A stretch of DNA of 10,982 bases. Source: Thermomucor indicae-seudaticae. Its lineage: Eukaryota; Mucoromycota; Mucoromycetes; Mucorales; Lichtheimiaceae. Each line of letters opens with the position of its first letter. Position 1 is the first letter of the stretch. Shown in pieces: positions 1-7,730 of this stretch. Under the pieces are notes generated by a model, which was given only the letters and a program-made list of their open reading frames with translations, was not told where the DNA came from and searched no databases. The stretch covers positions 1 to 10,982 of the forward strand of contig JSYX01000868.1 in NCBI GenBank assembly GCA_000787465.1, in the 5' to 3' direction. The position numbers were made by a program, and so were the translations under genes.

Positions 1-1
1 T

Positions 2-483
2 GTGACCCCAGCCATATCTTTCTATGAGCAACGTCGCAAAGTGACTCGCAGCACTGGTACACGGAAAAGATCAAAGAAGAGTCTGGCTCCCTCTGAACAA
101 CAACGAGTGAAGGATGCAGATGTACGAATCAGCGAAGCCAAAAAGCTGCTCAGAAACAGTAACGCTGAACTGAGGAAAAAGGTTGAGCAGGTAAAAGACA
201 CAAATTCCCGGAGGAAGGCGTTGCCTGTTGGTGACGAGCGGCAGCATCTGTATGCACAGCTTCAAGGTTTAAAGCAGGAACGTAACACTCAGCAACAACA
301 ATCCTTCAATTTCAGAAAGAAGCTAAAAGCAGCTCGAGTCGAGAAACACCACATCATTTACCAGAAGGTATTTATGACTTACCTTGGTATTGCGAATCTT
401 TTCTTGACAAGCATTTTGAACAGGTAACGCAGAAAGGTAGCAATGAGCCAGTTCCGCCACCCCCTCCCAGGCGGACATTCTAA
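2..483 (+). CDS. 3' end of an unrecognised basic coiled-coil protein, probably two exons
   Basis: The frame is open from base 2, so the start lies left of the window. The first part (2-190) is rich in Lys, Arg and Glu with a coiled-coil look (motifs RKRSKKS and LRNSNAELRKKVEQ). Read straight on, the frame ends at 427, but the better-looking coding from 316 lies in another frame: HLPEGIYDLPWYCESFLDKH, then a proline run, PRRTF and TAA at 481-483. A donor CAG|GTAAAA at 191 and an acceptor AATTTCAG ending at 315 join the two in phase 0 through a 125-nt intron. The alternative is a one-base frameshift near 340. The part between (charged, Gln-rich) could itself be coding, which would favour the frameshift. 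Function is unknown; the basic stretch could bind nucleic acid. It converges on the next gene, with about 340 bases between the stops. Confidence 0.55.
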
Positions 484-825
484 AGTGAGTATGAGCTTCC
501 TTATTTTTGATCAAAGAGAACTCAATTTAATTATGACAGACAAATATCCTTGGGTTTTATGATCCATGTCTTGGTGAACGTAAACATCTTCGAGTATTAT
601 ATAGATTCCAGCATAGACTGCACGTGGTTACGGTGAGTGACGAGGCACCACTGATATGTCCCATGCGATGTAAATTGTATGATGTGATCCGTATTGTTTT
701 TGTGAAAAAGATAACTACCGATCGCTTTCGATAGCGCATGTTGTTTAGAAAGGGGTTGCGAGAAATTTGTGAAAATGATAAAGACACATATAAAGATTAT
801 GAATGAGGTGGGGTTGCAACAACCT
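484..825. other. intergenic region between convergent genes
   Basis: No supported gene. This AT-rich stretch separates the stop of the plus-strand gene at 483 from the stop of the minus-strand gene at 826. Small open frames here lack splice context or composition that would support coding. It presumably holds both 3' untranslated regions. Confidence 0.5.
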
Positions 826-2871
826 TCATTCTTTGATACGCCGCTTCGACTTCGTAGTCGTCGAGGCTTCGCTTATTCTTTGATTTTTCGTTGTGTAACT
901 CAACGAGCACTTGACCTGTTCGTAGATCTCGTCGAAGAGACCGCGCAGTGCACTGTAAACGTGTTTTTTCGAGACCTTGTCGAATCTTGATACTGGAAGA
1001 TGGGAACGATCGACCAGTCTGAATCTGTATGTGCCACCTACGAAATCTATACAGTAAATGTATAATTCCGTGCCTCGGTAGATAAGTTGGATGCGAGCTC
1101 ACGACTTTTTTCATCTTCAGCGGGTTTACCTGCAAGCTGAAAGGAGTACATCTTCGATTTTTCTAAGTCGTTCGATGTCACGTCGGGTATTTCTTGTGCG
1201 ATCCTCCACAAGCAATCCCGAGACCCAAGGGCACATCTCATCATGAAGTCATGCCAGTACTTCCAGTTCGCACATCTGGGCAAACCCCCAGAGATCTCGC
1301 CAATAAGGACTTCAGGATGCCAGGACAATGCCTTGCTTTTGACAAGATAGTCGATCTTCTTGCCAGAAGGTGCACGGTCCTGCGGACTGCTCTGGGTTGC
1401 CTTTCTCAGACATGTGGCCTTAAGCATGAGGTCTCCCCTGCAATAAGCCACAATGAGATACTTTCGAACTCTACCTGTGACAAACATACCACTGGATATC
1501 AAAGTCTTTTTCGATAACACCTCTCGGCTCTGCAGCCTCAACGAAATGGAGAAAATTTTTGATGGTGTGGTTCATCTCAGTGAGAAAGCCGTCTGTCGGC
1601 CGGCTTTCCAAGCGTTCATCACTGCATGCAATGGGCAATAAGCAATCAACAGTTTCGAAATCATTTGATATTTATACCATATTTCATTCCAGCGACGCAA
1701 TCGCTTGAGCTTCCTGGTCATTTTCACTGCCTCCTCGCCGTCCAGCACGCGTTTCTCATGGGGAATCAAGGTGTAACGACGGTACCCAATCGACCGCTCA
1801 AAATCCTTTTGTACCAGCGCGAAGTAGGGCTGTAGCGCATTTTTGCACTGTATGTAAGTACCCGTCATGTCAATGATATTGTAAAATAAGGGGCTGATGA
1901 ATAGCGCAGTTAATGTTATCTAAGTCAATTTCAGCTTTCCGTATACGCATACTTACTCCAATAGCTTCTTCTTGTCAGGAATGTTTGACCGATACGCTTG
2001 GATATCTTGACAGACCAAATCATACATGTGCTTACGCAGTTGCGTGATTTGTTCCTGATCGGTTGCTGTTTCCGAATCCTGCACTGGTTCTATGGTCGAC
2101 AGCTGATCGAAGCTGTCCGGGTCGTAATTTTCCTCGAACACTCTTTCAATGTGTTCGTCGCTCTCGTCCTCGTCCTCGTCCTGTCTTTCGCTCTGAACCT
2201 TCTCCTCGCCTTCGTCCTCGTCCGATAGATCGCTTCCATCTCTTCCTTCTCTTTCACTACGAGCGTAATTTTCGGCCAACCTCCTCTCCCTTTCAATTCG
2301 CGCGGTCGACAGGGAAACGAGACCATCGTGAACTTTGCGATGACCGAAAAGCTTTTCATCGAGGTTTGCAGCCTCTTTCGCTTTTTCAGTTTTTTCTTTC
2401 TTTCGGACAAAAGGTTTTCTACTGTCGAATTTGTGACAGGTAGGTTCTGCGATAACGGATTAAGCATTCTTATCAATTTTGATGAGTTTGTCGAACAATT
2501 TCCTTACATTTAGCTTTTTGAGCGGATTTTTTATCTTTCGCTTTGGTGAGCCATGTTCTTCATACAATTCTTCAAAAGCTTTTTTCGTTAAGGAGATCAA
2601 CTCGTCAAACGCAATTGACACGTCTGGGTCTGTGTCAAGAAGAGCGGCCGTAAACACCTCGAGCTGGAACTTCACTTTTCCGTCACTTAAAAACTTCTGA
2701 ACTAAACTCTTGACTATGTCTAATACACTGTTAGTTTATCGTGACTGGGAATTGTGCAGAATAGTACCTTGAATAGTTTTCATTTTGCTGAACTTGTATC
2801 TGGGTCGTCAAATGGTTGCTAGGAAGAAGATGGAATTTAATGGACCGCTGCCGTATTCTAACATCTTGTAA
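826..2871 (-). CDS. seven-exon gene for an uncharacterised, probably lineage-specific fungal protein (over 525 aa)
   Basis: Exons read on the minus strand: start unresolved (open from 2871) to 2768; 2727-2508; 2399-1957; 1893-1678; 1621-1475; 1437-1130; 1073-826. Introns are 40, 108, 63, 56, 37 and 56 nt. All join in frame, and three donors are strong (GTAAGG, GTAAGT, GTAAAC). Product order: a helical N-terminal part (FQLEVFTAALLDTDPDVSIA); a Lys/Glu-rich stretch; an acidic low-complexity run near 2230-2130; then a conserved-looking half with DLVCQDIQAY, LLDPLFYNIIDM, GYRRYTLIP, CDERLESRP, WYVCHRGD, SGKKIDYLV, VLIGEISGG, MYSFQLAG and IDFVGGTYRFRLVD, ending in a basic tail. From memory this resembles a multicopy Mucorales protein type; function unknown. 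The D...GExS pattern recalls a PD-(D/E)XK-like fold but lacks the usual Lys, so that is only a suggestion. Weak points: no ATG is found for exon 1, and an in-frame TAA (2462-2460) must lie in the 108-nt intron or be a true stop. Confidence 0.72.
2157..2182. repeat. short TCGTCC-type microsatellite inside exon 3
   Basis: Repeating TCGTCC/TCG units on the plus strand encode the Asp/Glu run of the minus-strand gene (DEDEDESDE). This is a plausible length-variable site. Confidence 0.6.
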
Positions 2872-3199
2872 TCACTGCTTTGGGAAACGGATACCCTAGC
2901 ACCCCATCTCAAGCTTATGCATAGCTTAGCTTGCAGAATCAGGGGTTCAGCCAACGCTGTTACAACACATTTTGGTCCAAGCTAAGATCATGCCTTCTGT
3001 TATAAACTGAACTGTTATGTTCTTCTCATCTCAATTGACAACAGAGACAACGCCTGTGATTAGGAGAAGTCGAGACCTCATTTCGAACAAACAACTTATA
3101 TCCAGTCTCAACGAGTTCTGGTTCCTTCATTGTTTTCTTTATTGTGATATCTCATTTTTTCGTTAAATTCTACTCCACGTCTATCCATTACGACGCAAC
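2872..3199. other. region upstream of the minus-strand gene and of the gag-like frame
   Basis: No gene is supported. On the minus strand it would hold the promoter and any missing first exon of the seven-exon gene. On the plus strand it would hold the leader, or what remains of an LTR, of the gag-like frame that starts at 3200. A TGTTACAACACA stretch near 2957 could be an LTR start and TTATAAACTG near 3000 a TATA-like box, but no primer-binding site or second LTR copy was seen. Confidence 0.35.
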
Positions 3200-3617
3200 A
3201 TGTCAACCCACGAACCGGATTTTACCTTGGGAAGTCCTCAGAGTCCTGAAATGCCCACAGACAATTCTGTTCAAGACAACATGAATGTTGATCTACCTCC
3301 TGCATCCCCAGGTTTATCCTCTTCGTCGTCTACTAGCAGTGTTCAGCGAACGCAACAAGTTATGGAGATATTGTCGGACAGCTTGGTAACCATGTCAGAA
3401 CGCCTGGCATAAGATTTGTCTTAACAAGACCGTGGGGCTGTCCGCAAAGGTCACGAAATGACCTTATCCAGCTTCAAGAAGCCGCTCAAGGAGGCAAAAC
3501 CAACCTCCATGGCGCGCGCTTTTGTCCCACCCCAAGGTCTACCTTTACTACAATCGTCAAGCAATGCGACCGACAAGAACAAGACTGTATTCAAGACTCT
3601 GCGTGATGTAATGAGAG
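3200..3617 (+). pseudogene. decayed gag-like ORF of an LTR retrotransposon (element A)
   Basis: A Ser/Pro-rich N-terminus (ATG 3200; PASPGLSSSSSTSS) is followed in the same frame by two TAA stops (3410-3412 and 3422-3424). The frame then resumes with SFKKPLKEAKP, MARAFVPPQGLPLLQ and KNKTVFKTLRDVMRV up to 3617, where the LTR of another element begins. The acidic/Ser-rich head and the FVPPxGLPLLQ-type stretch recall Gag-like proteins of fungal Ty3/gypsy elements; this is recognition by eye, not a profile match. Gag would form the particle and bind element RNA. The copy is dead: it has two nonsense codons and is cut by an insertion. Its downstream half is not in the window. Confidence 0.5.
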
Positions 3618-3900
3618 TGTTCTGTTTAATGGATTAAGGAATAAAGGAAAAGATGGAGACTGAGAATACGGTGAGACTGTTCAGCCAGTGTTTTATTCTC
3701 GATTAGAGATCCATTGGCATTCAGTACGAAGAGATGTCCTATTTATACGTTTTCATGATCGGGATTGCAGCATAACGTTTATACGATAAATCTGTCGTTT
3801 CCCTTATGTTATTAGTCTTGTTCCAGATCTTGGTAACTGACTAGATTGTACTTTATCCAAATTAGCGAACTTCTTCTATTTTCTTATTCTGGATACGACA
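3618..3900 (-). repeat. 283-bp 3' LTR of chromovirus B
   Basis: On the minus strand the LTR begins TGTCGTATCC directly after a purine-rich tract and ends AACAGAACA, giving the TG...CA ends and a TGT/ACA inverted terminus. It contains a TATA box (TATAAATAG, plus-strand 3739-3747) and a poly(A) signal AATAAA (plus-strand 3692-3697), about 50 bases apart, so U3, R and U5 can be placed. The left edge at 3618 coincides with the break in the gag-like frame. No second LTR is in the window for an age estimate. Confidence 0.75.
3739..3747 (-). promoter_or_regulatory. TATA box of the chromovirus LTR
   Basis: TATAAATAG on the minus strand, about 40-50 bases before the AATAAA at 3697-3692, inside the LTR. 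It would have driven the element's transcript. Confidence 0.55.
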
Positions 3901-3912
3901 TTACCACCCTCC
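3901..3912 (-). other. polypurine tract next to the LTR
   Basis: On the minus strand GGAGGGTGGTAA lies immediately before the TGTCG of the LTR. That is the expected place of the plus-strand DNA priming site of an LTR retrotransposon. Confidence 0.65.
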
Positions 3913-3960
3913 AGGCTGTTAGCCGTTTTGGATTATTGACGTGTTCTTTTTCTTTTATGT

Positions 3961-4850
3961 TTATTTTGTTTTTTCTGCTTCGCGTTTTCTTTTGTGTGTT
4001 TCTAATTGTGTTTGTGTTCGTGTTCGTGGAGTTTGTCCAATTTTTCTCCAGTACGCTGTGGTCACTGCTGGATCAGGGACTTGTGTTGATCCTTCCCATG
4101 TATCCTCTTCACGTGGGTAACCCTTTCATTTTACACGGTATTGATAATTGTTTTTGTGAGGTCTATGATCTACAATAGCCTCGAATTCATATAGTTCATC
4201 CTCGGTATTCTTTTCATTGAGGGAAATTGATTTCAGTGCTGATGGTGGGTAACGACGCTGCAGAATTGAAACATCCATGTCTTGTAGGATGTAGGATCCT
4301 CCTTTTGTTATGTTTACGATTTGGTAGGGTCATTTATATACCAGTTCTAGTTTACCAGTATATTCTGGTTTGCGGATCATGACATAACTGTCATTTGGGA
4401 AGTTAACCGATCTGTGTTTCTTGTTAAGTTGTTCTCTTGGCTTTTCAGTGACAGTCTTTGTTCTTTGCACAATGGCAAGAAAGGCTATTTTCTTCATTTC
4501 GTGGGCTGTTTTTCTAATTCCTCTTCTGTCATTGGTGGAATTTCTTTGTCCTCACGATAGTCTTTAAAGTGGTTTAATTGTCGTGAGACTATTGGTGCAA
4601 AGGGTGGAATCTTGTGACGTTGGTACACTTTGGCATTTGTTGCCAATTGTACGCATGGTTCATAGACATCCCAGTCTTTGGAGGCACCTTTGATAGCCTT
4701 TTTAATGCCTAGGACCGTTGTTTGAAGCCGTCTGTCGGCAACACCATTTGCACGTGGATGGTATGAGACAACGAGTCTATCCTCGAAGCCTGAAGCTCTT
4801 GGAAATCGCATCCTTAGATCATTTACAAATTCTGTGCCATTGTCAGACTG
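3961..4850 (-). pseudogene. chromovirus pol remnant: integrase C-terminal half plus chromodomain
   Basis: The remnant starts at VQSDNGTEF (the second catalytic Asp of the integrase core), followed by YHPRANGVADRR. The spacing from that Asp to the expected catalytic Glu is exactly 35 residues, but the Glu is replaced by Asp. Next, after a frameshift near 4495, comes the C-terminal region (FPNDSYVMIRKPEY, then PYQIVNITKGGSYILQDMDV). A chromodomain follows (YEFEAIVDHRP, then KGYPREEDTWEG) and a basic tail ending at TAA 3963-3961. Defects: TGA at 4332-4330 where a Gly codon is expected before PYQIV, and TGA at 4128-4126 where the Trp of the KWKGY motif is expected. Integrase inserts element cDNA, and chromodomains of this class target methylated histone H3. 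This copy cannot do either. Overlapping plus-strand hydrophobic frames are antisense shadows. Confidence 0.88.
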
Positions 4851-4852
4851 TA
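4851..4852. other. TA target site at the Tigger-like insertion
   Basis: The integrase reading (VQSDNGTEF) stops exactly at this TA, and a CAG-starting terminus follows. That is the TA target preference of Tc1/mariner/pogo elements. Confidence 0.65.
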
Positions 4853-4879
4853 CAGTGATCCCCCGATTTTTTCAACCCC
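4853..4879. repeat. left terminal inverted repeat of the Tigger-like element
   Basis: CAGTGATCCCCCGATTTTTTC followed by AACCCC starts right after TA 4851-4852, where the integrase codons break off. The partner repeat was not found with confidence, so its length is unknown. Confidence 0.5.
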
Positions 4880-6360
4880 ATTTTTTCGCCCTCACATTTT
4901 TCAGCTTGAAAAAATTTTCGGTTAACATATACTAATGGTATGCTTTATTTAAGGCAATTTTGTAGAATATTCGGTCAGGTTCGATTACTTCATCCTTCTG
5001 CTGCGAAATATTTCATGCCTGATCTTCCACAACTTGTCTTTGATTCGTCCATGTTGCTCTTCATCGAGCATGCTTATAACAGCATCCACAAGGATAAGTT
5101 TTCGGATGCGCTTCTCCATACGTGTTCCACTGTTTGAGCGTCTGGCATGCCTTCGCTTGCATCGACGTCTTTAGAGCCAGCATCTTCTGTGGCTTGGTCA
5201 TTCTTTGCTTCCAAGATAGAGTGTGCAAACTCTTCGTTGGACTCCATTAGAGGGTGAACTGCATTCCGTTCCTCTTCTGAGTTCATGTCAATTTGGAATT
5301 TGGTTGCTTCATCACCATAGATTTCTGTAAAGTGGTCCCTAATCTTTTTCTACTTCTTGTTCCTCAGGCGTCTTTCCAAAGTGCTCGATTTGACCTCCTG
5401 GCATGACCACAGCAAATCAGACTACCTTCTGCTGAGTGAGCTTGTTTCACGCTGCACGTGCCCACCGCATCGCTTGCAGTATGTCAATTCGAAATAATTA
5501 CCATCATTTGCAGGAAAACCTCTCTCTTGGCGTGCTTTCATTAAATGATATACTCGCTCATACTGTAAATTCCTATATCGTAGTAATTTTCGAGTCGTTG
5601 CATGCTAATATTGAATCAAGACTTTGACTTACTTGAAATGAGCCTTGAAGTTCCTGATTACACCTCTGTCAAGCGGTTGTATCTTGCTTGTTGTTCCTGG
5701 TGGTAGATATACGATTTCGATATTTTTCTGGCTTGTAACCGCGCATGTGCCCGAGAAGTTATCCAAGAGCAACAGGACGTGCCGGTTACTATATTTCATG
5801 GCATTGTCAAAGCGGCGCAAGTAGGTCTTGAAAATGTCTAACGTCATCCCGCGTTCGCATTGCTGAAATACAGAGTAAATCCGTACGCTGTCGGTGATAG
5901 TAGTAATAGGAAGCTTCGTTTGTAAGCGAATATTTCATAATGATTTGGACACTATTGTCTCACCTTTTTTCTTGAAGCATGCCGGGTTCGCAGATCGCCC
6001 GATGAAGAGAGGTTCTCGGAAGTCGCCGCCATCAGCGTTAACAGTCAGAACTACCGTCAAATCTCGATTTATCTTGTTTGATGCCTTCGAACGGTCTTTT
6101 GGAAATTGTTGTTAAGGGAGCACTTGCGTAAAATAGAGCGGTCTCATCCATATTATAGATATACTCGGGTTTGTAGTGACGAAGTTTCTCTTGTAACTCT
6201 GGTAGCCTTTCCGCTGCTGCTATCGCATCTGCAGAGCCAGATTCACGGTGTATGCGATGTGCTGACAGTTGATATGGTGCTAGACACCTTAACTCGCCAC
6301 AAAAACCGACCATGCGCGAAAATTAATACCAACTTCCTGGCAACCTCTGTCAAGAATCTA

Positions 6361-6409
6361 AACCGATAAAATCATAGCTTTTGGGCTGTAGAACAAAGTT
6401 ATCGGTTTA
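6361..6409. repeat. 10-bp inverted repeat with a loop of about 30 bases
   Basis: AAACCGATAA and its exact complement TTATCGGTTT flank a short loop. Two more ACCGAT/ATCGGT pairs lie at about 6646-6670. They sit in the part of the Tigger-like element (about 6370-6780) where no transposase coding could be read, so they may mark another small insertion. Confidence 0.4.
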
Positions 6410-6890
6410 CTTTATCCAAAAGGCCGTTTAGTGCCACGCAGTAAACTTTCAAAGTCAAAGGCCTTCCTAAGTGGGGCTAGCAGATGTCGCTCAGTCCAAG
6501 AGTGCATCGCCCAATAAAAACTCACAATTTTTTAACGGCAAAATGTTTAGCCGACCGTATGTCCAGTATATTGCGTCGTCGGTGAAATCTGCGAACATCC
6601 ATACAGTACAAGGGAATGAGAAAGAGCGTAATATGGTCAATTATCATTACCGATAAGCCGCAGATCGGTTAACAGAGCTATTGAAGGACAGTGATAGGAC
6701 GATGTATCATTCGCACGCTTGTATAAAAGGGCAGCATTTGAAGTAGCACAGATGATATTCTTGGTTTTATTTAAACCTCTACAAAGGACTGTTCCACAAC
6801 TTCTGGACGAGATCCCTCTTGACATGACCAGAAACTTCGAACGCAAAGCGTGGCGATATATAGAAGTTTATCATCAAGGTAGGGCTCTTA

Positions 6891-6926
6891 ATGGGACGGG
6901 ACCCGGGACGACACGTCCCAATTAAG
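6891..6926. repeat. 36-bp near-palindromic subterminal repeat, copy 1
   Basis: It starts ATGGGACGGGACCCGGGACG and ends CGTCCCAATTAAG. The same 36 bases occur at 7296-7331 in direct orientation with one mismatch. Each unit can fold on itself (GGGACG with CGTCCC). Confidence 0.75.
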
Positions 6927-7295
6927 CGCTCTATCCCTCAACCACTCATTCCTCCAATTGACTGATGGTTGTATTTGACTTGAAATTATTTGCCCTTCGA
7001 AATGGCCTCTGCATCATAGGCTTCTGTATTTATATAATAAAAGCAGAAAGTTGGACGCAGTGGATAAGAGAAAAAATGGAATTAGAAGGTAGGTTTGGCT
7101 TGCAATGTGGTGACCTTCACTGTGACAGCGACTTGCACAAGTTGAAGCAATTCATAAAGACACGTAAGTGGGATAGGCCAAAGGCAAATGACGGGCCATA
7201 ACTGAGAGATGTCATGTATGCTGCAGGACAGATCGCGCGGTTGCTACAGTCAATTGGGACACTGGCTGTCCCGGTTATTAAATGGGACGGGACAA

Positions 7296-7331
7296 ATGGG
7301 ACGGGACCCGGGACGACCCGTCCCAATTAAG
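7296..7331. repeat. 36-bp near-palindromic subterminal repeat, copy 2
   Basis: Matches 6891-6926 at 35 of 36 bases. Just before it, a partial tandem copy (AAATGGGACGGGAC at 7280) shows that the unit has been duplicated locally. Confidence 0.75.
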
Positions 7332-7730
7332 AGCCCTACGTCAACGGCTGGAAAGGCGTGGTGCCGGGTATGCCGTAAAGAAGTGCAAGAGTCGTCGTAG
7401 AGTACCTGTATACAATGCTTCTTCAAACTCCTATGAAGAAAGTCGCCAATGCTTAGTGAAGACTAGAAAGGCTCACTTTTTAATGTAAGACTTACAGGAA
7501 ACTTGGCTCCTTTGTTTTTTTTTTGACGTGCTGCCTTGACCCTTTTCTTCATGTTTGTGTTTCAGCGTTTTTGGGAATCATTGTCTCGTTTGATGCCTTT
7601 GTGAGCTGGAATTCTTTCTTTGGCCACTCGGCTAGCTACACGTATGTCGTATGGGGCTCGTTCAATGCTTTTGGGCCAATAATTCTTGCTGGTTCTCGTT
7701 AAGCTTAACGTATTTCTTTGGCTTATCCAT

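Larger units (their letters stand above)
3618..4850 (-). mobile_element. 3' part of a Ty3/gypsy chromovirus (element B), truncated by a DNA transposon
   Basis: Reading on the minus strand: integrase core, integrase C-terminal region, chromodomain, pol stop (3961), polypurine tract, then the 3' LTR (3900-3618). The order and the integrase-chromodomain fusion are typical of chromoviruses. The 5' part (gag, protease, RT, RNase H, 5' LTR) is missing because a Tigger-like transposon begins at 4853 inside the integrase. The element lies inside the gag-like frame of element A, in opposite orientation. Confidence 0.85.
6882..7336. mobile_element. 455-bp MITE or foldback element flanked by TA, inserted in the transposase
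   Basis: The ends are inverted repeats (GGGCTCTTAAT-GGGACGGG on the left, GGGCTCTTAATTGGGACGGG read inward from the right), each bordered by TA (6880-6881 and 7337-7338). Transposase HTH remnants lie on both sides on the minus strand, consistent with an insertion. A 78-codon plus-strand frame inside (6965-7201) has no recognisable domain, so mobilisation would need a Tc1/mariner-type transposase supplied elsewhere. Another reading: the left 54 bases (6880-6933) form a TA-bounded palindrome alone, so there may be two mini-elements rather than one. Confidence 0.6.
4985..7730 (-). pseudogene. pogo/Tigger-like DDE transposase (CENP-B type helix-turn-helix plus DDE_1), broken
   Basis: The N-terminal HTH begins at ATG 7730 (PKKYVKLNENQQELLA); after a one-base shift it continues LNEPHTTYV, a TAG, and LAEWPKKEFQLTKAS, the layout of the CENP-B/Tigger N-terminal domain. 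Remnants that fit the second HTH flank the small inserted element: EFEEALY near 7400, and VSGHVKRDLVQKLW near 6830. The catalytic part starts near 6280 (YQLSAHRIHRESGSAD), then YIYNMDETALFY, LTVNADGGDFREPL after a one-base shift, LLLLDNFSG, and IEIVYLPPGTTSKIQPLDRG. The three Asp residues (MDE, LDN, LDR) are all kept; the last two are 30 residues apart (DD30D). Downstream, DILQAMRWARAA lies in another frame with TGA for Trp, then an acidic tail and MEKRIRKLILVDAVISML to TAA 4987-4985. Bases 5879-5984 may be an intron (GTGAGA to TTTCAG). Transposition activity is lost. Confidence 0.85.

Noticed and set aside
797..1135. 112-codon minus-strand frame across the last exons
   Set aside because: It reads through the 56-nt intron in the wrong frame; the spliced reading with IDFVGGTYRFRLVD is far more protein-like.
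1194..1517. 107-codon plus-strand frame
   Set aside because: Antisense to exon 6 of the minus-strand gene; no motif.
2063..2443. Arg/Pro-rich plus-strand frame
   Set aside because: Antisense shadow of the acidic exon 3 of the minus-strand gene.
2090..2476. Arg/Lys/Thr-rich minus-strand frame (RTRTRTRAT)
   Set aside because: Out-of-frame reading of the acidic-coding microsatellite; the frame encoding DEDEGEE joins correctly to the neighbouring exons.
2920..2955. GGGGTTCAGCC stretch considered as a tRNA B box
   Set aside because: No A box at the right distance and no cloverleaf could be drawn.
3846..4178. Hydrophobic 110-codon plus-strand frame that looks like a membrane protein
   Set aside because: It is antisense to the LTR/chromodomain coding of the minus-strand chromovirus; its Phe/Val-rich composition comes from the Lys/Asn-rich tail of that protein.
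6719..6925. Plus-strand frame with a possible CxxC continuation after 7338 (AWCRVCRK), considered as a piggyBac-like zinc finger
   Set aside because: It lies antisense to transposase HTH remnants and needs stops and frame changes; the minus-strand reading fits the Tigger family better.
6965..7201. 78-codon frame inside the small element, considered as a captured gene
   Set aside because: No domain, no splice context and no matching frame outside; kept only as a note on the element.
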